Below, piece after piece: positions 14,330 through 20,853 of a stretch of 20,978 nucleotides of DNA. The notes beneath the pieces are model-generated. The model ran no database searches and had not been told where the DNA came from. It saw only the letters and a program-made list of their open reading frames with translations. The stretch lies in the IMG/VR virus record IMGVR_UViG_3300045999_005084, positions 1 through 20,978 of that record; one strand, 5' to 3'. The position numbers and the translations under genes were made by a program. Every line of letters begins with the position of its first letter. Position 1 is the first letter of the stretch. Origin of the DNA: a virus.

Positions 14330-14764
14330 ATGCAGTTACCTACTGTCAAACTTCGCAACAAGCGAACAGGGCAGCTTAAAATCGTCAATCAGACGAAGTA
14401 TGCGGACAATATCAGTCAGTGGTCTGATTGGTCGATTGTCTCCATGCGTGGTGGTTCGGCACCAGATGCTCTTGTCGCTCTAGAACGCGAACAGGAGCGT
14501 ATCGAGGAAGCGCGCAAGCACAAGCCATCTTCGCCTGCGTATGCTGACCCCCAGCGCGCTTTTGAGGCGCGGTCTGGCGCTGAAATCACGACCGCATATG
14601 CGGATGAGAAAGAGTATACGAGCGCGGTTCTTGATCCCGTAGACGCACCTCCGATCCCCGAGATTGAGGAACGTGAAGTGCCTGTGATCGGCGGTAGTCA
14701 GACCGTAAAGGTCCGCAACAAGCCGGGCCGCAAACCAAAGACTTTGGAAGATGAGGTTCTGTGA
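14330..14764 (+). CDS. Hypothetical protein with a C-terminal AT-hook-like end
   Basis: A 144-residue protein from the ATG at 14330 with TAAGTAGG just upstream; the longer frame from 14282 overlaps the previous gene and is not preferred. The N terminus is basic (VKLRNKRTGQLKIVNQTKY, 6-24), followed by WSDWSIVSMRGG, a charged helix (EREQERIEEARKHK), an acidic middle, and VKVRNKPGRKPKT near the end. PGRKPK (132-137) resembles half of an AT-hook. The VKLRN/VKVRN motif appears at both ends. The stop overlaps the next start by one base (TGATG). No family is recognised. Confidence 0.7.
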   Translation: MQLPTVKLRNKRTGQLKIVNQTKYADNISQWSDWSIVSMRGGSAPDALVALEREQERIEEARKHKPSSPAYADPQRAFEARSGAEITTAYADEKEYTSAVLDPVDAPPIPEIEEREVPVIGGSQTVKVRNKPGRKPKTLEDEVL

Positions 14765-14952
14765 TGCGTGTATCCGTTGATGCGTTCGCCCTGAACGCGC
14801 TGTGCGAAGAGGCTCATCATCTTCTCCAGTTTCGAGAGTTGGTCAGCCGCGTTCGATCCTCTGTCAATGCCATTGAAGAAGTGGCAACGGCGGAGGAAGA
14901 ACCCGTAGTGGATGTTGCAGAAAGCGACGCCCAAGAAGAACACGACCTGTAA
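14764..14952 (+). CDS. Small acidic hypothetical protein
   Basis: From the ATG at 14764 (sharing the A of the previous TGA) the frame codes for 62 residues; a GTG at 14761 is the alternative start. The first 40 residues form a helix with Leu, Cys and His (FALNALCEEAHHLLQFRELV), and the rest is a strongly acidic tail rich in Glu, Ala and Val. No family is recognised. Placement in a tight operon and reasonable codon use support it as real, with moderate certainty. Confidence 0.55.
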   Translation: MRVSVDAFALNALCEEAHHLLQFRELVSRVRSSVNAIEEVATAEEEPVVDVAESDAQEEHDL

Positions 14953-14974
14953 AACCGATCAAGAAGGACGACTT

Positions 14975-15763
14975 GTGAAGTATGTAGCGGTAACGTCTTT
15001 TAGCCAAGACGGATACGAAAAGTATGGGCGCAACATGATTGCGTCTTTCATGGAAAACCCTATCCCGGATTGTCAGTTGTGGGTCTATTCGGACTCGCTT
15101 CTTCTACACGATACGCCTGAAACTGATTTGGTGCATTTCTTTATGCTGGATGAAGAAATGCCGTCTCAGGTGGATTTCGAGCTTCGGCACAATTCCCCGG
15201 TCTGTCACGGCAAGTTCGGCAAGTATTATGACTACAGGTTTGACGCGGTGCGGTTCTCGCACAAACCGGCGACGCTCGCTGCGGCAGCGAACAAGATTGA
15301 CTTTCTTGAGGTGGACCAAAAGCCGGAAGTGTTGATTTGGTTCGATGGCGATACCTTGTTCAAGAAGCCTATTCCCCATGACTTCTTGGGCGACCGCTTC
15401 CCGATTTGGGCGCATGTGGGGCACTTCCCCCGTAATGGCAATCACACCGAAGCCGGTGTTCTGATGTTCCGCCTTGGCGGCAACGTCACCGTGCGCGGGC
15501 TGCTTCGTATCTTCTGGCAAGTCTATGTTGAGGATCAGGTCTATCGCCTGCCTGCCTGGACGGATTGCCATGTGCTAGATGCGCTGATTGCTGGGGGCAT
15601 GAAGGAAGGTAACATCCGTGCCGTGAACTTGGGTGACGACCTATCATTTGGAACGTCCCACCCCATCGTCAATTCTGTTTGGCGTGAGTATATCGACCAT
15701 CTGAAGGGCGACCGCAAAGACAGTGGCGCTTCCTACCCAACCGACGTAACGGTGCAAGCATAA
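14975..15763 (+). CDS. Glycosyltransferase-like protein (DXD type)
   Basis: A 262-residue protein from the GTG at 14975, with AAGAAGGA 6 bases upstream; this start gives the expected first beta strand (MKYVAVTSFS). The longer frame from 14912 runs into the previous gene without an RBS. The GT-A-like nucleotide-binding pattern is seen: VAVTSF strand, YGRNMIASF helix, LWVYSD strand, and D124-x-D126 in VLIWFDGDTLFKK, the DXD motif that binds the metal and nucleotide sugar. HTEAGVLMFRLGG and WTDCHVLDAL follow as acceptor-side elements. It is the first of three genes, ahead of an FkbM methyltransferase and a second glycosyltransferase, with a one-base overlap (TAATG) to the next. Sugar and acceptor are unknown. 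Confidence 0.78.
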   Translation: MKYVAVTSFSQDGYEKYGRNMIASFMENPIPDCQLWVYSDSLLLHDTPETDLVHFFMLDEEMPSQVDFELRHNSPVCHGKFGKYYDYRFDAVRFSHKPATLAAAANKIDFLEVDQKPEVLIWFDGDTLFKKPIPHDFLGDRFPIWAHVGHFPRNGNHTEAGVLMFRLGGNVTVRGLLRIFWQVYVEDQVYRLPAWTDCHVLDALIAGGMKEGNIRAVNLGDDLSFGTSHPIVNSVWREYIDHLKGDRKDSGASYPTDVTVQA

Positions 15764-16467
15764 TGTCTGATATCAAGTTTGTTGCCGGTGTTTGGATTCC
15801 AAGCACCGAAGAACATCTGCTGCCTTTCCTCAACCAATCTGCACGCAAGAGTGCGACCGGCGAAGGGAGTTACCAGCTTCATACCCTTGCCGCTTTTGTG
15901 AATTTCGTCCCGCCAAACCGACGACGATTGGTGGCAGACGTTGGGGCGAATGTTGGGCTTTGGTCCCTGCACTTCAGCAAGGCGTTTGACCGCGTGGTTG
16001 GCTATGAACCGATCAAGGTCAATCAGAAGTGCTTTATGCTGAACACCATCAATCATCCTTCTCGCCCCACCAAGAACGTGGAACTGCGCCCCTATGCAGT
16101 TGGCGCTGAGAAGGGAGAGGTCATCATCGAATATAAGCCCGACACCACATCGGGAACGCGGGTTGCGTCTTCTGACAAGGCGAAGTGGGCGAGCGAAGCG
16201 GAGCATTACCCGGTCGAAGTCATCACCCTTGATAGCGAAAATCTTGATTGCCTAGACGCGCTCAAGATTGACGTAGAAGGCTATGAGTATCAGGTCATCA
16301 AGGGTGCGGAAGAAACAATCCGCAAGTTCAAGCCGATCATCTGCATTGAGCAGAAGCCTTGGGATGGTTTTGAGTGGGGACAATATGACGCGGTGGAGTT
16401 GCTTATTTCTTGGGGTGCGAAGCCTGTAAACCGCGTTGTTGATGATTTCATCCTAGCGTGGGATTAA
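15763..16467 (+). CDS. FkbM-family SAM-dependent methyltransferase
   Basis: A 234-residue protein. SAM-binding motif I is VADVGANVGLWS (57-68), followed by VVGYEP (78-83), where E82 would hold the SAM ribose. The FkbM mark KIDVEGYEYQVIKGA lies at 168-182, followed by PIICIEQ. FkbM enzymes add methyl groups to hydroxyls of sugars or polyketides. Here, between two glycosyltransferase genes, O-methylation of a glycan is the likely job. The start shares a base with the stop before it (TAATG), and the next gene starts 5 bases after its stop, so the three form one cassette. The N-terminal 50 residues have no recognised domain. Family call is firm; the substrate is inferred. Confidence 0.9.
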   Translation: MSDIKFVAGVWIPSTEEHLLPFLNQSARKSATGEGSYQLHTLAAFVNFVPPNRRRLVADVGANVGLWSLHFSKAFDRVVGYEPIKVNQKCFMLNTINHPSRPTKNVELRPYAVGAEKGEVIIEYKPDTTSGTRVASSDKAKWASEAEHYPVEVITLDSENLDCLDALKIDVEGYEYQVIKGAEETIRKFKPIICIEQKPWDGFEWGQYDAVELLISWGAKPVNRVVDDFILAWD

Positions 16468-16471
16468 AGCC

Positions 16472-17212
16472 ATGGTCACTGTCTACATGGGTTATGACAG
16501 CCGAGAAGAGGAAGCCTACGAAGTTGCGGAGTTCAGCCTGAAACGCCGCGCTTCGATCCCGGTCACCGTTGTCCCGATCAAGATTGACGAGATGCGCGAC
16601 AAGGGTTTGATGTGGCGCAAGACTGAGACGCGCGATGGGAGGCTATGGGATACGATTTCAGACGCACCCCAAGCCACGGAATTTGCTATTTCCCGGTTTC
16701 TTACTCCTGTTCTGCACCGGGCCAAATATGGATACTCGGGCTGGGCGTTGTTTGTCGATTGCGACGTGTTGTTCTTGGATGACATCGCCAATCTGTTCAA
16801 CTCGCTTGACAGCAAGTATGCGGTTATGTGCGTCAAGCACAATTACACCCCGTCCTCAATGCTGAAAATGGACGGGCAAGTGCAGACGCACTACAACTTC
16901 AAGAATTGGTCGTCCGTGATGGCGTTCAACTGCAATCACTTCGCCAATGACGCTTTGGATATCCGCGTTATCAATTCTGTTCCTGGCCGAGACTTGCATA
17001 GTTTCTGCTGGATTGCGGATAAGGAGAATCACATTGGCGCCCTGGCGCCAGAGTGGAATGCCTTGATTGGCGAACCCGGCCACGACATTGCAACCGCCAA
17101 GATCGCACACTATACGCTAGGCGGTCCTTGGATGGGCAATGCTATCTCGCCCGAAGCGGATGCGGTGTGGCTTGCGGAACGGGATGCCTTTCTAAAGTCC
17201 AAGACTATTTGA
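16472..17212 (+). CDS. Phage glycosyltransferase, GT8-like
   Basis: A 246-residue protein. It begins with the strand-loop VYMGYDSREEEAYEVAEFSL typical of these phage enzymes, and has DAPQATEFAISRF (64-76), the D96-x-D98 motif in WALFVDCDVLFLDD, the block FKNWSSVMAFNCNHF, PGRDLHSF, and HYTLGGPW near the C terminus. The DXD binds metal and the nucleotide sugar, and the HYTLGGPW histidine belongs to the same site in GT8-type enzymes. It closes the glycosyltransferase/methyltransferase cassette and is followed by the head-tail connector genes. Likely targets are virion proteins or host surface glycans. Fold call is confident; substrate unknown. Confidence 0.85.
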   Translation: MVTVYMGYDSREEEAYEVAEFSLKRRASIPVTVVPIKIDEMRDKGLMWRKTETRDGRLWDTISDAPQATEFAISRFLTPVLHRAKYGYSGWALFVDCDVLFLDDIANLFNSLDSKYAVMCVKHNYTPSSMLKMDGQVQTHYNFKNWSSVMAFNCNHFANDALDIRVINSVPGRDLHSFCWIADKENHIGALAPEWNALIGEPGHDIATAKIAHYTLGGPWMGNAISPEADAVWLAERDAFLKSKTI

Positions 17213-17229
17213 TATAAGGCATCCATTCG

Positions 17230-17244
17230 AGGGGGCCTATAGGC
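17230..17244 (+). promoter_or_regulatory. Ribosome binding site and 10-bp palindrome touching a start codon
   Basis: GAGGGGG (17230-17236 region) serves as Shine-Dalgarno for the ATG at 17245, and the palindrome GCCTATAGGC (17235-17244) directly abuts the start. It lies at the boundary between the glycan cassette and the structural genes, and could be an operator or an mRNA fold. Nothing else is visible in this 32-base gap. Confidence 0.4.
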
Positions 17245-17736
17245 ATGGCACTTATTCTTGAGGATGGATCAGCTAAGGTTGATTCTCAGACGTATGTGAC
17301 GGGGCAGGACGTTGCCGCGTATGCCCGCTTGTATGGCCTCGCCCCTCCCGTGTCTGCGGATAGCGACATCATGAAGGCGATGCGTTATCTTGAAGGTGCA
17401 TACTACAGCCGATGGATTGGCGTTAAGCGCACCGAGGAACAGGCCCTTTCCTGGCCTCGCGCTTACGCTGTCCGCCGCGATGGTTGGACCGTGGAGGAAA
17501 GCGAAATCCCCAAGGAAGTCAAAGACGCGGTATGCGCTTTGGCGCTGCGGTCTCGAAGTGGGGACAATCTAATACCGGATTTGACTCGAAGTGATTCGGT
17601 CCTAGAAGAACAGATCGGCCCCATCCGTGTAAAGTATGCGCAGAACGCACGGACCATTCCAATCTATCGCGATATTGAGTTTATCCTGACGCCTATCGTC
17701 ACTTCACTCGGGTTCCCACGTATCATACGCACATGA
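17245..17736 (+). CDS. DnaT-like phage head-tail adaptor protein
   Basis: A 163-residue protein of the family named putative DnaT-like domain in phage annotations. It shows YVTGQDVAAYARLYG (17-31), then IMKAMRYLEGAYYSRWIGVKR (42-62), ALSWPRAYAVRRDGW (67-81), and IPKEVKDAVCALALRS (88-103), with a C-terminal strand region ending in the conserved IRVKYAQNAR...PIYRDIEFILTPI block. Despite the name, these proteins sit directly after the capsid in many siphoviruses and act as head-tail connector adaptors. The next three genes (closure, gp10-like, terminator) confirm this setting. The stop overlaps the next start as ATGA. Family and context agree well. Confidence 0.85.
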   Translation: MALILEDGSAKVDSQTYVTGQDVAAYARLYGLAPPVSADSDIMKAMRYLEGAYYSRWIGVKRTEEQALSWPRAYAVRRDGWTVEESEIPKEVKDAVCALALRSRSGDNLIPDLTRSDSVLEEQIGPIRVKYAQNARTIPIYRDIEFILTPIVTSLGFPRIIRT

Positions 17737-18110
17737 CCACATCACTTTTTGAACGGCTACGCGACGGCGCAGGACTTCGGCTTCTTCAGAAGTATGGTGA
17801 CGTGTTTCGCGTCACAAAGCGAGGCGATCAGGTCTATAACCCGTCCACGGGTTCTGTCACCACAAGCACGGCGACACAAGACATCCGGGGCAAGTCGTTT
17901 TCGCGGGATAGCCAGTTCGACGTTCCTGAATTGGCGGAGACGGCAGAGATTGAAGTCTACCTGACTGCAAGTGGTTTGACCTTCGCCCCACAACCCGGCA
18001 TGACAATCGGCTCCCCGCCGACTACGGCTCTGCCTTACAAGATTACGCGGGTGCAGCCAATACCTGAAAGTGGCGTGGTCGTCATGTATCGCGTGATTGC
18101 ACAACGATGA
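17733..18110 (+). CDS. Head closure / head-tail joining protein
   Basis: A 125-residue beta-rich protein starting by ATGA overlap with the adaptor gene. It has LLQKYGDVFRVTKRG (17-31), YNPSTGSVT (35-43), a loop region, IEVYLTASGLTFAPQPGM (72-89), then YKITRVQPIPESGVVVMYRVIAQ at the end. The pattern of an SH3-like barrel with a final strand RVQPI..G..V.Y.V is usual for head closure proteins of siphoviruses. It lies between adaptor and gp10-like genes, where this protein is expected, and overlaps the next gene by ATGA. The name relies on both context and pattern. Confidence 0.75.
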   Translation: MTTSLFERLRDGAGLRLLQKYGDVFRVTKRGDQVYNPSTGSVTTSTATQDIRGKSFSRDSQFDVPELAETAEIEVYLTASGLTFAPQPGMTIGSPPTTALPYKITRVQPIPESGVVVMYRVIAQR

Positions 18111-18616
18111 CATTCGCTGAGCAAGTTGCCAAATTTGCTCAAAGGACTGAACGGCGCCTTGCGAAAACGGTATCTGGCGCAGCGACGAAACTCGCGTCGA
18201 ATATCGTTATGGGGACGCCGATTGATTTGCCGAGCGGACCTGCGGGGCCTTCTCGGCCCCCTTGGCATGACCCGGAGACCATTGGTCGCGCACGTGGCGG
18301 ATGGGTAGCAGGGTTCAACCCGAACCTAGTATCACCAACAGGACGGCTAGACCCATCAGGGCAATCGACTTCGCGGGATGTGGGACTGGTCTATGCCACT
18401 TACTCCCCCCGCACCCACACAACGCTGTATCTAGTCAATACGGTTGAGTATATCGGCAAACTCGAATTTGGCGGATACGAGTTTGCCAATCCGAATAAAA
18501 CGCTCCCTTCAGGCAAAATCTCTTTCCAAGCGCCGTACGGCATGATGCACGTCAACGCAAAGGCGTGGCCGTCACTCGTCTCCAACGCCGCACGAGTTTC
18601 GAGGACAGTCCGATGA
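18107..18616 (+). CDS. HK97 gp10-like neck / tail completion protein
   Basis: A 169-residue protein. A helical start (FAEQVAKFAQRTERRLAKTVSGAAT) leads to TPID (37-40), the conserved TPVDTG site of gp10-like proteins, and GRARGGW (60-66), which follows. In usual members these two motifs are close together; here about 20 residues rich in Pro, Ser and Gly separate them. Later come TLYLVNTVEYIGKLEFGG and a C-terminal helix. Gp10-like proteins sit at the head-tail junction. The ATGA overlaps on both sides tie it to the closure and terminator genes. Family call is good, with the inserted loop as a small oddity. Confidence 0.82.
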   Translation: MTFAEQVAKFAQRTERRLAKTVSGAATKLASNIVMGTPIDLPSGPAGPSRPPWHDPETIGRARGGWVAGFNPNLVSPTGRLDPSGQSTSRDVGLVYATYSPRTHTTLYLVNTVEYIGKLEFGGYEFANPNKTLPSGKISFQAPYGMMHVNAKAWPSLVSNAARVSRTVR

Positions 18617-19026
18617 GCCTACTCGCTATTCGTAATGCCCTCAACGCTCGCCTCAATTCACTATCTGCGCTTCCTAGTGTGGCGTGGGAAAACATCGCCT
18701 TCACGCCCAAGACAAATGAAACTCATATCCGAGTCAATTTCCTACCAGGGGCGACACGCGCGGCAGCGAATCACAAAAGCGCCATGGACTTTGAGAGCGG
18801 CCTCTATCAGTTGGATATCTACGCGCCACAGGACCAAGGCCCGAATACGGCTTCGACTTTGGCGGAGCGGATCAGACAGCACTTTAGCCGTGGGTTGGTG
18901 CTGACGAATAGCGGCATCTCCGTGAACATTGAAGCGACGCCCAGCATGGTCGTAGCAGACCGTGAAGGGCCATTTTGGCGTATCCGTCTCACCGTTCCTT
19001 GGTTCTCCTACGTGCCCACCACGTAA
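18613..19026 (+). CDS. Tail terminator protein
   Basis: A 137-residue protein from the ATG at 18613 (ATGA overlap with the gene before; the frame open from 18565 is not needed). It has a helical start (LAIRNALNARLNSLS), the VAWEN-F-P strand, then YIRVNFLPG-like HIRVNFLPG, a FESGLYQLDIYAPQDQGPNTASTLAERIRQHF unit spanning about residues 59-90, and a closing strand WRIRLTVPWFSYVP. This matches DUF4128/tail terminator-like proteins that cap the tail tube and stop its growth at the head-proximal end. It comes directly before the tail tube gene. The family call rests on pattern and gene order. Confidence 0.82.
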   Translation: MSLLAIRNALNARLNSLSALPSVAWENIAFTPKTNETHIRVNFLPGATRAAANHKSAMDFESGLYQLDIYAPQDQGPNTASTLAERIRQHFSRGLVLTNSGISVNIEATPSMVVADREGPFWRIRLTVPWFSYVPTT

Positions 19027-19037
19027 AGGGCGTTACA

Positions 19038-19067
19038 TTGACTTAGCCCGTTTTGTTGGATTATAGG
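19038..19067 (+). promoter_or_regulatory. Candidate promoter for the tail tube gene
   Basis: TTGACT (19038-19043) and TATAGG (19062-19067) are separated by 18 bases, in the 102-base gap before the tail tube gene. The same -10 version TATAGG is found in the candidate promoter of the fibre operon. A second TTGACT lies at 19078-19083 but lacks a good -10 box. A weak stem AAAGGGC/GCCC plus TTTT at 19025-19055 may end the transcript from upstream. Confidence 0.45.
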
Positions 19068-19087
19068 TGGTAGCGCATTGACTTTTT

Positions 19088-19107
19088 GCGGCGAATAAGA
19101 TTGCCGC
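19088..19107 (+). promoter_or_regulatory. 5' UTR hairpin before the tail tube gene
   Basis: GCGGCGA (19088-19094) can pair with TTGCCGC (19101-19107) around a 6-base loop, with one G-T pair. It is 21 bases upstream of the tail tube ATG and ahead of the AGGAG. No T tract follows, so it is more likely to protect the mRNA or to be a processing site than to terminate. Confidence 0.4.
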
Positions 19108-19128
19108 CTTAATCGCTAGGAGAAAATT

Positions 19129-20325
19129 ATGAGCGGCACTATTGCAGTTGGTGGCCTTACAGAAATCGGCTATGTAGCGGAAGCAGTTTTCGGGTCCACC
19201 CCCGTCAGTTCCACTTTTCAGCGCGTTCGCGACGTGTCCTTCTCTGTCAATCTACAGAAGGAGGCTTATCAGTCCGAGGAGCGTCGCTCTGACCGTATGC
19301 GCCAGGACGTGCGCCACGGCTATCGTTCCGTCTCCGGTGACATCGTTGGCGAGCTTTCGCAGCAGTCCTGGGATGACTTCATCGAAGCCATCTTAGGCGG
19401 CACTTGGGCGACGGGTTCTTCCGCGCCTTTTAGCAGCATCTCGGTCAACTCTGCCACCAATCGAATCACTTGCGGTTCTGCAAACTTCCCGACCGCTGGT
19501 TTCCGAGTTGGTGAAGTGTTCTCTGTCTCCGCCACTCCCGCAATCACTGGTCTAACGGATCGCTATTTCACGGCGCTCAGCGTTGGCGTTTCCACCATCG
19601 AGGTTGAACCCGGCACCATCGGCACCACGGCTACTGCTTCTGCCACCATCGCGGTCGCAGGCCGCAAGGTTGGCGTTGGCACAACTTATCGCTCCTTCAC
19701 CATCGAGCGTTGGCTGTCCGACCGCAACCTATATCAGCAGTTCAAGGGCGTCCGTTTCAACCAGATGACGATTTCCGTCCCGGCATCTGGCCTTGTTGGT
19801 GTGACCTTCAGCGTGATTGGTCAAAACGGCACGGGTTTTGGCAGCACGATTGCGTCCACATATTCTACTGCGCCTCAAACCACGCCGTTCGCTGCGGTGA
19901 ATGGCGAGTTGTATGAAGGTGGCTCTGTTCTCGGCCTCGTGACTGCCGCCGAAATCACGGTCAACAACAACATGGCGGGGCCGCAGGTGGTTGGCACCAA
20001 CCTGACCCCGGACCTGCTATTTGGTCGATTTGCCGATATCAGCGGCACCATCACGGTTCTGTTCACCAATGCTGCGATGCACGACAAGTTCGTGACTGAG
20101 ACCGAATCGACGCTGATCCTACGCCTACAGAATCAGGATACGCTCGATAGCACGACGCAATTCATCAACGTCATCCTGCCTCGCATCAAGTATAGCGGCG
20201 GCGACGTGGATGATAGCCCCGATACCGGCATCACTGTCACCATGCCTTTCGTGGCGCTGAAGCCGCTATCCACCAACACGGCGCAGGGCACGTCTGCTAT
20301 GGTGGTGCAGCGCGGCAACGCCTAA
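19129..20325 (+). CDS. Major tail tube protein
   Basis: A 398-residue protein with AGGAG 7 bases before the ATG. The N-terminal part has the tail tube pattern: LTEIGYVAEAVFGSTP (10-25), FQRVRDVSFSVNLQKE, YRSVSGDIVGELS and WDDFIEAILGGTW (80-92). A Ser/Thr/Val-rich section at about residues 100-178 looks like an inserted beta domain, followed by YRSFTIERWLSDRNLYQQFKG, FNQMTISVPASGLVGVTFSV and INNNMAG-like VNNNMAGPQVVGTNL, ending with ILPRIKYSGGDVDDSPDTGITVTMPFVAL. It has its own promoter region and a strong terminator, as expected for a protein needed in many copies. The fold belongs with Phage_tube_2-type proteins. It would build the tube through which DNA passes. Confidence 0.88.
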   Translation: MSGTIAVGGLTEIGYVAEAVFGSTPVSSTFQRVRDVSFSVNLQKEAYQSEERRSDRMRQDVRHGYRSVSGDIVGELSQQSWDDFIEAILGGTWATGSSAPFSSISVNSATNRITCGSANFPTAGFRVGEVFSVSATPAITGLTDRYFTALSVGVSTIEVEPGTIGTTATASATIAVAGRKVGVGTTYRSFTIERWLSDRNLYQQFKGVRFNQMTISVPASGLVGVTFSVIGQNGTGFGSTIASTYSTAPQTTPFAAVNGELYEGGSVLGLVTAAEITVNNNMAGPQVVGTNLTPDLLFGRFADISGTITVLFTNAAMHDKFVTETESTLILRLQNQDTLDSTTQFINVILPRIKYSGGDVDDSPDTGITVTMPFVALKPLSTNTAQGTSAMVVQRGNA

Positions 20326-20340
20326 TTCACCTAGAGATTA

Positions 20341-20374
20341 AAAAAGAGAGGCGCCGCAAGGCGCCTCTTTTTTT
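20341..20374 (+). terminator. Strong Rho-independent terminator after the tail tube gene
   Basis: GAGGCGCC (20348-20355) pairs with GGCGCCTC (20360-20367) around a GCAA tetraloop and is followed by seven T (20368-20374). An A run before the stem lengthens the pairing and makes the element look bidirectional. It separates tail tube from tail chaperone expression. Confidence 0.93.
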
Positions 20375-20451
20375 GTCTTGACTTTTCTAAGGCACTCAAC
20401 CAAAACATTCAAACTTCCTTTCTTATTTGACCCAGGAGGTCTTTCGCCACC

Positions 20452-20853
20452 ATGTCACTTGACGCCCTCGCGCTTGACGTTTCAAACGCTGTTCCGGTTA
20501 TCCTACTCCACCCCAAGACACGTCAGCCCCTCCGCGATGAAAACGGCAAGGAGGCTTTTATTTCTGTTGTCAGCCTTGACAGCCCGGAAGTTCAGAAGGT
20601 GCAGAAGGCCGCGCTCAACAAGCGCCTCAAGATGCGAGGACGTGTCACGCTGACGGCGGACGAGCTTGAAGCAGAGCGTGCTGAGACCCTAGTGGCCGCT
20701 ACGAAGGAATGGCATCTAGTCACCCCGGATGGCAAGGCGATTGCCGCTCCGCTTTCTGAGACTGCGGCCCGCACCATCTACACCGATGCCCGCTTCGCTT
20801 GGATCAAGGAGCAGGTCAGTGAAGCCCTAGACGACCGCGCCACGTTTCTATGA
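20452..20853 (+). CDS. Tail assembly chaperone, short form
   Basis: A 133-residue protein between the tail tube gene and the expected tape measure gene, the fixed place of the tail assembly chaperone. AGGAGG lies about 12 bases before the ATG, which is long but acceptable. The protein has a beta-rich first half (VPVILLHPKTRQPLRDENG, then FISVVSLDS) and a helical region (EVQKVQKAALNKRLK), followed by EWHLVTPDGKAI and a final helix FAWIKEQVSEALDDRATFL. The substrate-like PxxLxxxDG pattern of tail chaperones is recognisable. It stops at TGA 20851-20853, but the +1 frame continues (see next entry). Chaperones of this type bind the tape measure protein during tail assembly. Confidence 0.85.
   Translation: MSLDALALDVSNAVPVILLHPKTRQPLRDENGKEAFISVVSLDSPEVQKVQKAALNKRLKMRGRVTLTADELEAERAETLVAATKEWHLVTPDGKAIAAPLSETAARTIYTDARFAWIKEQVSEALDDRATFL
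20839..20853 (+). promoter_or_regulatory. Probable programmed +1 frameshift site (ACG TTT CTA TGA)
   Basis: The short form ends ACG TTT CTA TGA. The downstream frame is closed by TAG at 20828-20830, so a shift must occur between 20831 and 20853. A Phe-tRNA on TTT (20845-20847) can slip forward to TTC (20846-20848) with good pairing, and the next zero-frame codons (CTA, then a stop) may favour pausing. No canonical -1 heptamer is seen, and the -1 frame stops within eight codons. Confidence 0.6.

Noticed and set aside
14912-14974. Longer N terminus for the first glycosyltransferase
   Set aside because: It overlaps the previous gene, lacks an RBS and adds a low-quality tail, while GTG 14975 has AAGAAGGA and gives the expected first strand.
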